Part shown: piece after piece, positions 1-6,627 of the stretch
Layout: each line of letters opens with the position of its first letter
Numbering within the stretch: the stretch's first letter is position 1
NCBI GenBank assembly: GCA_934249265.1
Contig: CAKQKQ010000049.1
Span: 1 to 13,761 of the forward strand
DNA length: 13,761 bases
From: an uncultured Clostridia bacterium
Lineage (GTDB): Bacteria; Bacillota; Clostridia; Christensenellales; Borkfalkiaceae
Direction: 5' to 3'
The notes under the pieces: generated by a model
Told to the model about the DNA's origin: nothing
The model's database searches: none
The model's input: only the letters and a program-made list of their open reading frames with translations
Program-made: the position numbers and the translations under genes

Positions 1-987
1 AGGCAGTTTTCCGTCGAGTATACTCATACCCTCGGCGGCGGTGGCGTAAAACTTTTCTTCAGAGCCTTTGTCCGAAAGGTCGCCGAGTTGCATTGCGAAT
101 TGTATGTTGTAAGTTTCTTTATTGTTTACAAGCCAATTTGCAAGGTTTGTAAGTCTGTACGGACGGTAGTTTACCATCGTTTGAATATCGGGAATTGCGA
201 CAAGGGTGTAATCGTATGCGCCCGTATCTACCGCGCCGACGTATTTTTCAAACGTGTAAAGCGTTGCGGTGTTTTTATTTTCGGAAGTATCTTCTACGTT
301 TCTGCTCGTCCAATTTTCGCCTAAATACCAATTGCCGAGCAAAGTCGCACTGTCCGTGCCATCGGTGACGTTTTGATTTTGCATATCTTCGGCGATTTTT
401 TGCTCGTCGATTACGCCGCTATACACCGTGACTTGTTTTACTTTTCCGTCGAGCGGTTCTTTCGCAACCGCCCAATTTTTGTAGTCTACGCCGATACTTA
501 AAGGCATTGTGCAAATTGCGTCGCGCTGTCTCGAATAAACGCTTTCGACAAATTCGGCGTCGATATAAAGGCTGAAAGTGTTGGTTTGAGCGTTTCTCAC
601 AACCGCCACGTGATGCCACTTGCCGTCGGCAATATGCGCGCCCTTAAACGTGTAACTAAACGCGCCGTTGTTCCAGAAAATTTTAATTCTGCCTATTGCG
701 TCAACTTCCCAATTTACGCTGCCGGGATAACCGAAATAGTTGTTGTAATAATTGCCCGCGATAGTGCCGCCGATAGAACTTTGAGGAATATTTACCCACG
801 CCTCGAAAGAATCGGGGGAAGAATTAAAGGTTTTTTCCAATTTATAAGCATAGCCGTTTACCGTTTTATACACGGGCGAGGTTTGCGTTTCGTCTTGCGC
901 GCCAACGCTTTTTACGTTTATACCCATCGTAACTGCGGTCATACACAACAATAAAGATAAAATTCTTAAAAAATTGCGTTTTTTCAT
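1..987 (-). CDS. Secreted LamG-domain plus calcineurin-like phosphoesterase, 3' end missing
   Basis: The left window edge cuts this gene after 329 codons. It starts at the ATG at 987-985. A GGAGGAAAAA ribosome binding site at 991-1000 overlaps the stop codon of the upstream gene. The N-terminus is a Sec signal peptide (Lys-Lys-Arg, a leucine-rich core, likely cleavage after VGA near residue 30) without a lipobox. Residues ~55-195 form a LamG/concanavalin-like domain, with DGKWHHVAVVRN at 122-133 and a closing DGKVKQVTVYSG strand. From residue ~258 a calcineurin-like metallophosphoesterase begins. It shows VAIPDIQ (D267, Q269 in the first metal motif, where Gln replaces the more usual His, as in other PD-x-Q members) and LGDLSD (G302, D303). 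The downstream His/Asn motifs are beyond the window. Family knowledge suggests an extracellular phosphomonoesterase or phosphodiesterase held on a glycan by LamG; the substrate is unknown. It is the last visible gene of a three-gene operon. Confidence 0.88.
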   Translation of the reverse strand, partial: MKKRNFLRILSLLLCMTAVTMGINVKSVGAQDETQTSPVYKTVNGYAYKLEKTFNSSPDSFEAWVNIPQSSIGGTIAGNYYNNYFGYPGSVNWEVDAIGRIKIFWNNGAFSYTFKGAHIADGKWHHVAVVRNAQTNTFSLYIDAEFVESVYSRQRDAICTMPLSIGVDYKNWAVAKEPLDGKVKQVTVYSGVIDEQKIAEDMQNQNVTDGTDSATLLGNWYLGENWTSRNVEDTSENKNTATLYTFEKYVGAVDTGAYDYTLVAIPDIQTMVNYRPYRLTNLANWLVNNKETYNIQFAMQLGDLSDKGSEEKFYATAAEGMSILDGKLP

Positions 988-999
988 TGATTTTTCCTC

Positions 1000-3900
1000 C
1001 TATTCGCCTTTGCCTTGCGCCGTAGCGTTTTTATCGTCTTTAATTCCGCTTGACTTATCGTCGATTAAACATACCGAATTATAAGCGGCTGTTTGCGCCG
1101 AAGTTTCGGCACTTTCGCTCGGAATTTGCAACGCCTCGGTCACTTCTTCGACTTTTACGTCGCTTACCACAAGTTCGCCGGAGGCAATGTTATTGTAAGC
1201 CCATACGCCCACTTGAGTGTTCGTATGCTCGTTTGCCCAACTCTTAAACAAATCGCTGTTTCCCGCGGAAGAATCCATTTTGTCTGCGCCGTAGTTGGTC
1301 TCTTCGCCTTTGACTACCGTCAACGCCGTTTCGTCGTAGGCGTAAGCGAAAAGCAAACAGTCGTTGATGTAATATTTCATCCAGAAATTGCCGTTGCTGT
1401 CCTTTCCGAACGAAACTTTGAGATTTAAAGTCAACTCTTCGCCCTTTGCAATACTGTTATAATATTGCTTGTAGGCGCAGTCTTTTATAGTTCCATATGT
1501 GATTGTATATACGTTTGTTGAAGTGCCCTTTACCTTTTGACCCGCGATTATTCCGCCCGTCGCTAGGTTGAGATTTACCCAAAGCGCGCCTTGGTTGCCC
1601 GTACCCGTGAAGTTTATCTTATCGGCATCGTCGGCGTAAAACATTATTCTTAAATTGAACGCCGCAGTGGGCTTAATCGCCTTGATATTGTAAGACAAAG
1701 TGCCTTGAGTCAAAGTCAAATCGGGGAAAGTAAAGCCTTGCAAAGTTGTCCTCGAACCCGTCATCGTGTACACGTTTTCGCCGTTATCGTCTTTAGTGAT
1801 TACCGCGCCGTTTCTCGTCGAAACTTCGGTATATTTTGCGGTGAGAACCAAGTCTTCGGTCGGCTCGTCGCCCGTGACGTACTCGACGCCGTTTTCATCG
1901 AACCAACCGACGAATTTGTATTCGGTAACGTTGTTGTTTTCGTGAGTTATAGACTCTTTAACGGGGGTCGGGAGAGATAATTTTTCGCCGTCGGCAAAAT
2001 AAGAATATTCGGTTTTGCCGTCGTTGATTAAGGTGACTTTGTTGTTGAGTTCTACAATTTCTATCGGGGTCAAAGTTGCGCCGTAAGAGTTACTTCTAAA
2101 GCCGTAACCCAAGCCGTTTATTTGACTGATTATTTCCGTACTGTTTGTGTAAACGAGCGTTCCGTCGACGTAAACGTCGAAATAACTGCCGTAATATCTC
2201 ACTTCGAGTTTGGCTTCGATTTCGTCGCCCGATGCCGCGGCGTTAAATCTCGCTTGATAATCAGTCGGCATAGCCGTAAGCGTGGGCGCGGAGGGATTTT
2301 TAAAGTGGTTGAACGCGGGGGCTAAATAACAAATTTGCATGCCGCCGTTTGCGGGTAAGAATTGAGCCGCCATGTATACCGAACCGTTGCCTTCCCAAAT
2401 ATAGTCGCCCGTTATGTTCATGCCGAAAGCGATACCCGTGCCGCCGTTGCCGCCCTTTTTGAATTTAATAGTAGACGAAAGACTTACCGCCTTTGCCGTA
2501 GTCGTGCTTTGAACGAGAACGCTCCTTAATGCCGCAGTGTTGGCGGGAGTGACGTACACGCCGTCGATAAATTCCATATTGCTTGCAACGAGTCTCGAAG
2601 GCTCTTTGCCGAGATAAAGCGTACAGCCGTCCTCGATTTGCGGATTATCTAAATTTACCTTTGAGGTCAATGCTTTATCATAATAATAAGTTTCGTATGC
2701 GTAGTTGTCTTTTACCACCGTGGGAACGGAAAGTTTGCCGCTCGAGGTGAGACCTTTGCCGAAATATCCCTCTTTGATAAATTCGTCGCCGTCGTAGAAT
2801 TGAATTGCTTTCGCCTCTTCTGCGGGGGTGAATTTGAAGTTTGAATATTCCGTGCCCGCATTTGAACAACGAATACCGAAATTAGTGCCTTCGAGTGCGT
2901 CGAGCGCGGTCATATTTGAAAACTCGAAGACGAGTTCGCCGTCGAAATAAAGTTCAAATTTGTCGGTGTAACTTCTCACTTCTACGTTCATTTCAACCAT
3001 GTCGCTCGAATTGTATTTATCGAGCCATTTTTGAGAATAAGGATAAACCTTGCCGCCCGTAAGCGCAGCGTAACCGTTGTTGACGATACAGCGATTTACC
3101 GCGCCCGTGCTTGGGTTTATACCCACCGCAACGTAACTCATTTCCTTTTCGTAAGAATAATCGAGTTTTACGTCTTTCATATAAAGAGCAAGGTTGATGC
3201 TTGAATTTCTGCCCTTTGCAAAATACAAATCGGCAGAGTAAATTCCGTAAGGCATACTCGAGGTTTGCATTACTTTTGCGACGTTGCCCGTCGTGGTGTA
3301 AGAGCCGTCGTTGTTGTCTTTAAGATGATGCTTTGCGGGGACTAAAGAATAATCGTAATTGGCAACTACTATTATGCACTCTTCTTCGTTTACCGTTATC
3401 GTGTCGGGGAGCGCTCCGCCGTCCTCGTAAGTCCAATTTACAAACGGAACTTCCGCCTCGTCGATTATCATTGTTTCGGGTGTGAAAAATTCGGCTGTGG
3501 TTATCACGTCGCCTTTAAAATATTCGTATCTGAAGTGGTCGGTGCTTTGACCGTAATAAAGATATAAATAAGTGCATTTTTGCCACTTCGCATAAAGCGT
3601 AATTGCCGCGTTTGCGACATACGTATCGCCCAAAGCCGTCCCGACACACTCTTTATTGTCATACCAACCCATAAATGAATAACCGTATTTAAAGGGTGTG
3701 GGGAGGGTTATTTCGCCGATAGGCATTGCCTTGATTTCTACTCCGCCGTCCACATCGAAACTGACCATGGGCGCGTCGATAAACTTGGCGTAAAGCGTAA
3801 TAGACTGCGTGGGAGTATACTCGGTTTCGAGTTTTTCGCCCTCAAAATTTTCGTTGTCGTACCAGCCGACAAATTCGGCATTTTCTTTTTCGGGCGTGGG

Positions 3901-4284
3901 CAAAATTACCGTTTGACCAACGACTTCCAAATCGTTGTATTCAGTGCCGCCGTTTGATACAAATTTAATGATATACTTTTCGCCCGCCTCGTATTTAGCG
4001 TAAAGAGTTACGTTTGCCGTCGGTGTGTAAGTGCCTGTGTAGCCCTGCCCTTCAAACTCTTTATTGTCGTACCAAGCGATAAAAGTATAACCCGATTTTA
4101 AGGGAGTCGGAAGTTCAAATTCAGAACCGTCGGACTCGAAATCTTTATAGACCGTGCCGCCGTTAGACTCAAATTTGACTATATATTTTTCGTCCGTCGT
4201 AGAGCAAGCGACAAAAGCGAAAGAGGCAAAAACCAATGTAAGCATGCAAACGATTATCGCAAAAAATCTTTTACTGTTTTTCAT
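1000..4284 (-). CDS. Large modular surface lipoprotein with InlB B-type repeats and three LamG-like domains
   Basis: This 1094-aa protein has a signal peptide ending in the lipobox FVAC, so Cys27 is the predicted lipidation site and the protein sits on the outer face of the membrane. Three clear Listeria-Bacteroides (InlB B/Flg_new) repeats lie at ~33-100, 102-170 and 173-236, each with the G-x-x-F-x-x-W-Y-D-N core and a final LYAK strand. A fourth clear copy is at ~748-820 (FVGWFDENG, LTAKY). Diverged copies seem to lie at ~238-312 (FVNWTYEDG) and ~492-560 (TYYYDK). Between them are three beta-sandwich domains of LamG/glucanase-like type at ~313-487, 563-745 and 822-1048, sharing Y-x-D-G-x-L-V type strands followed by GIR/GFR. 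The polar tail (~1050-1094) has no LPXTG motif. The start has GAGGAGGGG directly upstream, overlapping the stop of the preceding gene. The likely role is binding glycans or the host/particle surface. No catalytic signature is visible. Confidence 0.9.
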   Translation of the reverse strand: MKNSKRFFAIIVCMLTLVFASFAFVACSTTDEKYIVKFESNGGTVYKDFESDGSEFELPTPLKSGYTFIAWYDNKEFEGQGYTGTYTPTANVTLYAKYEAGEKYIIKFVSNGGTEYNDLEVVGQTVILPTPEKENAEFVGWYDNENFEGEKLETEYTPTQSITLYAKFIDAPMVSFDVDGGVEIKAMPIGEITLPTPFKYGYSFMGWYDNKECVGTALGDTYVANAAITLYAKWQKCTYLYLYYGQSTDHFRYEYFKGDVITTAEFFTPETMIIDEAEVPFVNWTYEDGGALPDTITVNEEECIIVVANYDYSLVPAKHHLKDNNDGSYTTTGNVAKVMQTSSMPYGIYSADLYFAKGRNSSINLALYMKDVKLDYSYEKEMSYVAVGINPSTGAVNRCIVNNGYAALTGGKVYPYSQKWLDKYNSSDMVEMNVEVRSYTDKFELYFDGELVFEFSNMTALDALEGTNFGIRCSNAGTEYSNFKFTPAEEAKAIQFYDGDEFIKEGYFGKGLTSSGKLSVPTVVKDNYAYETYYYDKALTSKVNLDNPQIEDGCTLYLGKEPSRLVASNMEFIDGVYVTPANTAALRSVLVQSTTTAKAVSLSSTIKFKKGGNGGTGIAFGMNITGDYIWEGNGSVYMAAQFLPANGGMQICYLAPAFNHFKNPSAPTLTAMPTDYQARFNAAASGDEIEAKLEVRYYGSYFDVYVDGTLVYTNSTEIISQINGLGYGFRSNSYGATLTPIEIVELNNKVTLINDGKTEYSYFADGEKLSLPTPVKESITHENNNVTEYKFVGWFDENGVEYVTGDEPTEDLVLTAKYTEVSTRNGAVITKDDNGENVYTMTGSRTTLQGFTFPDLTLTQGTLSYNIKAIKPTAAFNLRIMFYADDADKINFTGTGNQGALWVNLNLATGGIIAGQKVKGTSTNVYTITYGTIKDCAYKQYYNSIAKGEELTLNLKVSFGKDSNGNFWMKYYINDCLLFAYAYDETALTVVKGEETNYGADKMDSSAGNSDLFKSWANEHTNTQVGVWAYNNIASGELVVSDVKVEEVTEALQIPSESAETSAQTAAYNSVCLIDDKSSGIKDDKNATAQGKGE

Positions 4285-4294
4285 ATTCCCCTCC

Positions 4295-5035
4295 TCAATA
4301 CAAATAGTCGCTCGTCGCGGTAAAGTCTTTAAACGTCACGCCGCTTGCGCCCGTTCTGAAACCGAACTTCGTGCCTTTAAGCGCGGCGGCGTCCTTATAT
4401 CCGAATATCAACTCGCCGTCGATATAAAACAAAATTTTGTTGCTTGTATAAATGACTTTCAAATTATAATCTCTACTTTCGTCAACAGCGGAAGGCAATT
4501 GAACGACTTTTAAAGCCGACCATTTCCCGTTTTGAGTTTTGCCCAAATATGCCGAGCCGCCTTGACCCAAAAACAAGAAATAATACTCTATTCCGTCGCC
4601 TTCCCAATCTATTAAGCCCGTTTTCGTGTAGCCGAACACAAAACCCGAATCGACGGTGTTTTTAGAGCGAATCGTCATCGAAAGCGTGCCGTATGGGAAC
4701 GGCTTGTCCGCAAGCGCGATGCCCGCGCCGTTCGACGTAAATACTCCGTCGTTTTCGACAAAAGCGGTCGCGTCAAACGAAATATTGCTGTAATCGTACT
4801 TTACGCTGTCGTCAAAATCGTCGCCGCTTGACTTGTCTTCGTCGTCATCGATGATGTCGGGAACAAAACTTTCGTCGTAGTCGCCGTCGTCGACGCTCTC
4901 GGTTTTTTCGGTGGGCGAAACTTTACCCGCTTCGGGCTGATAATCGATTTCGGGCGAAGCCGAACAGCCGACAAGCGAGGTGAAAAGCACGCAACACGTA
5001 AATAGCGAAAGCATTACTGTGATAATTCTTTTCAT
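4295..5035 (-). CDS. Small lipoprotein with acidic linker and one LamG-like domain
   Basis: This 246-aa protein is the first gene of the operon. The signal peptide ends in LVGC, a textbook lipobox, with Cys24 as the predicted lipidated residue. Residues ~40-80 are a flexible Asp/Glu-rich linker. Residues ~84-241 form one concanavalin/LamG-like beta-sandwich with IDWEGDG, YIDGELIFGY and TKFGFRTGASG. The strand order and closing GFR motif resemble two of the internal domains of the 1094-aa neighbour, which points to shared ancestry. An AAAGGAG ribosome binding site lies six bases before the ATG. The stop codon overlaps the ribosome binding site of the next gene, suggesting coupled translation. 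No active-site motif is seen; surface carbohydrate binding is the best guess. The function is not established. Confidence 0.87.
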   Translation of the reverse strand: MKRIITVMLSLFTCCVLFTSLVGCSASPEIDYQPEAGKVSPTEKTESVDDGDYDESFVPDIIDDDEDKSSGDDFDDSVKYDYSNISFDATAFVENDGVFTSNGAGIALADKPFPYGTLSMTIRSKNTVDSGFVFGYTKTGLIDWEGDGIEYYFLFLGQGGSAYLGKTQNGKWSALKVVQLPSAVDESRDYNLKVIYTSNKILFYIDGELIFGYKDAAALKGTKFGFRTGASGVTFKDFTATSDYLY

Positions 5036-5093
5036 AATTTTCTCCTTTATTATTTTTTTCGTTTGCTTATAAAAAATGCGAAAATATTACCCT

Positions 5094-5117
5094 TTTAAAC
5101 GCTTTTAATCGCTTAAA
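5094..5117. promoter_or_regulatory. Two overlapping CG-centred palindromes in the operon leader (possible operator)
   Basis: TTTAAACGCTTTTA (5094-5107) and TTTAATCGCTTAAA (5104-5117) share the pattern TTTAA-N-CG-N-TTWA. Their CG centres are ten bases apart, one helical turn. They lie about 60 bases downstream of the predicted transcription start of the surface-protein operon. The shape resembles LacI/CcpA-type operators but misses conserved outer bases of the cre consensus, so a specific regulator cannot be named. Confidence 0.3.
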
Positions 5118-5177
5118 TATCAGATTTTATTCTCGTTTTTAGGCAAGCGAATTAACTATTTGATTTTTACCTTTTTA

Positions 5178-5205
5178 ATTATACAACCTTTTTAAACTAT
5201 TTCAA
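5178..5205 (-). promoter_or_regulatory. Sigma-A promoter of the surface lipoprotein operon
   Basis: Reading the minus strand, TTGAAA (5205-5200) and a perfect TATAAT (5183-5178) are separated by 16 bases. Transcription would start near 5171, giving a leader of about 135 bases before the ATG at 5035. One AAACTA element (5194-5199) lies in the spacer next to the -35 box. Confidence 0.7.
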
Positions 5206-5256
5206 TACCGAAAGGCGATTTTATTAAACTATAAAAGTAATTCGTTTTAACTTTAA

Positions 5257-5274
5257 AAACTAATTTTTTAGTTT
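5257..5274. promoter_or_regulatory. Palindromic operator candidate AAACTAA-N4-TTAGTTT
   Basis: A perfect seven-base inverted repeat with a four-base T spacer ends inside the -35 box of the ArsR-type gene. Copies of the half-site AAACTA also occur at 5194-5199 and 5226-5231, spaced 32 and 31 bases apart. Placement over the -35 box fits autorepression by the adjacent winged-helix regulator; that assignment is inference. Confidence 0.45.
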
Positions 5275-5300
5275 ACAAAAAAGTTAAACGATGTTATAAT
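5272..5300 (+). promoter_or_regulatory. Extended -10 sigma-A promoter giving a near-leaderless regulator mRNA
   Basis: TTTACA (5272-5277), a 17-base spacer and TATAAT (5295-5300), with TG one base upstream of the -10 (TGTTATAAT). Only nine bases separate the -10 box from the ATG at 5310. The expected start of transcription at 5305-5308 therefore leaves a leader of a few bases at most and no room for a ribosome binding site. Confidence 0.75.
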
Positions 5301-5309
5301 GTCTACGTT

Positions 5310-6272
5310 ATGAAATATTCTAATTATTCACACAAAGATATTAGCCTTAACATAAAAAACGAAGAAGATATAAGCACAATAGTTTGCCTTTGCGACGCGC
5401 TCGGCAACGAAACGAGACTGCATATTTTGCAAACGCTTGCTATCGAGCCGTTTGTTTACACCGTGCCCGAACTTGTGAAATTGATGAAAATACCCACTTC
5501 GACCCTACTTCATCACCTTAAAAAACTTGAAAAGGCAAATATAATTCATTTAAGTTATCGTTCGAGCAGTCACGGCACGGTTAGGATCGTTTCGCGAGAA
5601 ATGAAAGGCGCGCATTTGACCTTTTATTACAGCAATTTTAAGACGAAAAGGCAAATTTTTTCTTCTATTCAGTCGGTTGGCGTTGGCATGTACTCTTCTT
5701 TCGAGGCGGACGGCTCGTATTTGTGCCTTGTGAAGGACAAACTTTATACCGACAAGGCGGAAATTTACAACCCGCTACACTACGACGCGCAACTTATCGC
5801 TTCGTCAAACGGCAGAGTTTCTTATGAATTTTCAAATACTATCGCACTGCATAAAGAAGTGGTAGAACTGCTGATTTCGTTGGAAATTTGCTCCGAAGCA
5901 CCTTATCACGACAACAATTATATGTCGGATATCACTTTTTGGATAAACGGCAAAGAAATTACTACTTACCTTTCCGACGGAGACTACGGCGACCGCGTGG
6001 GCATACTCAACCCCGATTATTGGCCGAAAGTCAACACTCAATACGGCAAACTTATCAACCTTGCGATAACTAAAGACGGCGTTTTTATCAACGAAATAAA
6101 GCAACAGTCTAAATACAATTTAAGCAATATCGACCTTAAAAAAGGCAACAAACTCACCCTTACCATAGGAAACAAAAGCACTGCAGAACACGTGGGCGGC
6201 TTTAATATATTCGGAAAAACTTTCGGCGATTATCCGCAAGATATTTGTCTGCAATTTTCGTATGAAGAATAA
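5310..6272 (+). CDS. ArsR-type winged-helix regulator with a large C-terminal domain
   Basis: This 320-aa protein has a winged-helix DNA-binding domain at ~20-95 of ArsR type. It begins with DALGNETRLHIL and has a recognition helix around STLLHHLKKLEKANII (64-79) and a wing near 82-95. The remaining ~220 residues are not part of classic small ArsR sensors. They contain a signature-rich block: WINGKEI (211-217), YGDRVGILNPDYWP (226-239), NTQYGKL (242-248) and HVGGFNIFGKTFGDYPQDI (294-312). I recall similar C-termini in ArsR-family regulators of Clostridia, but the ligand is not known to me. The two cysteines at C26 and C28 lie before the recognition helix and do not match the classic metal site. 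The start is fixed by the promoter nine bases upstream and because the next Met (59) lies inside the helix-turn-helix. It is divergent from the surface operon and probably regulates it and itself. Confidence 0.88.
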   Translation: MKYSNYSHKDISLNIKNEEDISTIVCLCDALGNETRLHILQTLAIEPFVYTVPELVKLMKIPTSTLLHHLKKLEKANIIHLSYRSSSHGTVRIVSREMKGAHLTFYYSNFKTKRQIFSSIQSVGVGMYSSFEADGSYLCLVKDKLYTDKAEIYNPLHYDAQLIASSNGRVSYEFSNTIALHKEVVELLISLEICSEAPYHDNNYMSDITFWINGKEITTYLSDGDYGDRVGILNPDYWPKVNTQYGKLINLAITKDGVFINEIKQQSKYNLSNIDLKKGNKLTLTIGNKSTAEHVGGFNIFGKTFGDYPQDICLQFSYEE

Positions 6273-6280
6273 AAAATACA

Positions 6281-6497
6281 ATTTTATATAAAGAATAAGA
6301 AATGCCATCGGTTTTTTATATAGAATAAAATTTTATATAAAATAGAAAACGCCTTCAAATTTATATAAAAAGTAAAAAAGCAAAAAACTCTCGGAAAATG
6401 CAAAAAAACTCTCGGAAACCCCGAGAGTTTTTTAAGTTTGGAAAAATGCCATTGATTTTATATGAAATGTCATTGATTTTTTATACAAATAGTAAAA
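6281..6497. repeat. Degenerate short repeats in the ArsR-AraC spacer
   Basis: The unit begins AATGCCATYG and is followed by TTTTWTATA and an A-rich tail. Copies begin at 6301, 6445 (AATGCCATTG) and 6466 (AATGTCATTG), with a weaker one at 6348 (AACGCCTTCA). Further TTTTATATAA-type tails occur at 6282 and 6331. The copies flank a terminator hairpin. No coding frame is supported between 6273 and 6627. Confidence 0.5.
6402..6433 (+). terminator. Rho-independent terminator after the ArsR-type gene
   Basis: The stem ACTCTCGG (6408-6415) pairs with CCGAGAGT (6421-6428) around the loop AAACC, and is followed by a T run. The A tract before the stem makes it potentially bidirectional. It lies about 130 bases after the regulator's stop codon. 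A second copy of the left arm occurs at 6387-6394. Confidence 0.8.
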
Positions 6498-6503
6498 ATG
6501 CCC

Positions 6504-6524
6504 GCTATATACCATCTATATAGC
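6504..6524. promoter_or_regulatory. Perfect 8-base inverted repeat upstream of the AraC-type gene
   Basis: GCTATATA (6504-6511) and TATATAGC (6517-6524) are separated by CCATC. It lacks a following T run, so it is not a typical terminator. It ends about 70 bases upstream of the AraC gene's -35 region, a plausible but unproven activator-site position. Confidence 0.3.
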
Positions 6525-6592
6525 CGTCAATATAATCAAAAATTTAAGCAATAATTTTTTTATTGTTTTAAAGATATTAGCAAAAAAATGAC

Positions 6593-6621
6593 AAGACATA
6601 TTTTTAATTGAGTGCTATAAT
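6593..6621 (+). promoter_or_regulatory. Extended -10 promoter of the AraC-type gene, predicted leaderless
   Basis: TGCTATAAT contains the -10 box at 6616-6621 with the extended TG. A weak -35 match, AAGACA, sits 17 bases upstream (6593-6598). The ATG is at 6628, six bases after the -10, where transcription itself should begin. There is no ribosome binding site. Confidence 0.65.
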
Positions 6622-6627
6622 TAAGTT

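Noticed and set aside
88..954. Plus-strand open frames opposite the LamG-phosphoesterase gene (88-324, 586-954)
   Set aside because: They are antisense shadows of a continuous minus-strand frame with signal peptide and domain motifs, and their products look like nothing known.
1000..4284. Internalin-type virulence factor
   Set aside because: Only the B-repeat type is shared. There are no leucine-rich repeats, and such repeats are widespread in harmless gut bacteria.
1050..4513. Several plus-strand frames opposite the large lipoprotein gene
   Set aside because: The minus frame has a lipobox, repeats and a ribosome binding site. The opposite frames have Arg/Phe/Val-rich products with no domain or start signal.
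5385..5393. Cys-x-Cys (C26, C28) in the ArsR-type protein as a metal sensor
   Set aside because: The pair lies in the first helix and not in the recognition-helix metal motif of classic ArsR sensors; no other ligand residues line up.
6281..6497. CRISPR array
   Set aside because: Repeat copies are short, degenerate and unevenly spaced, with no unique spacers of constant length and no cas genes.
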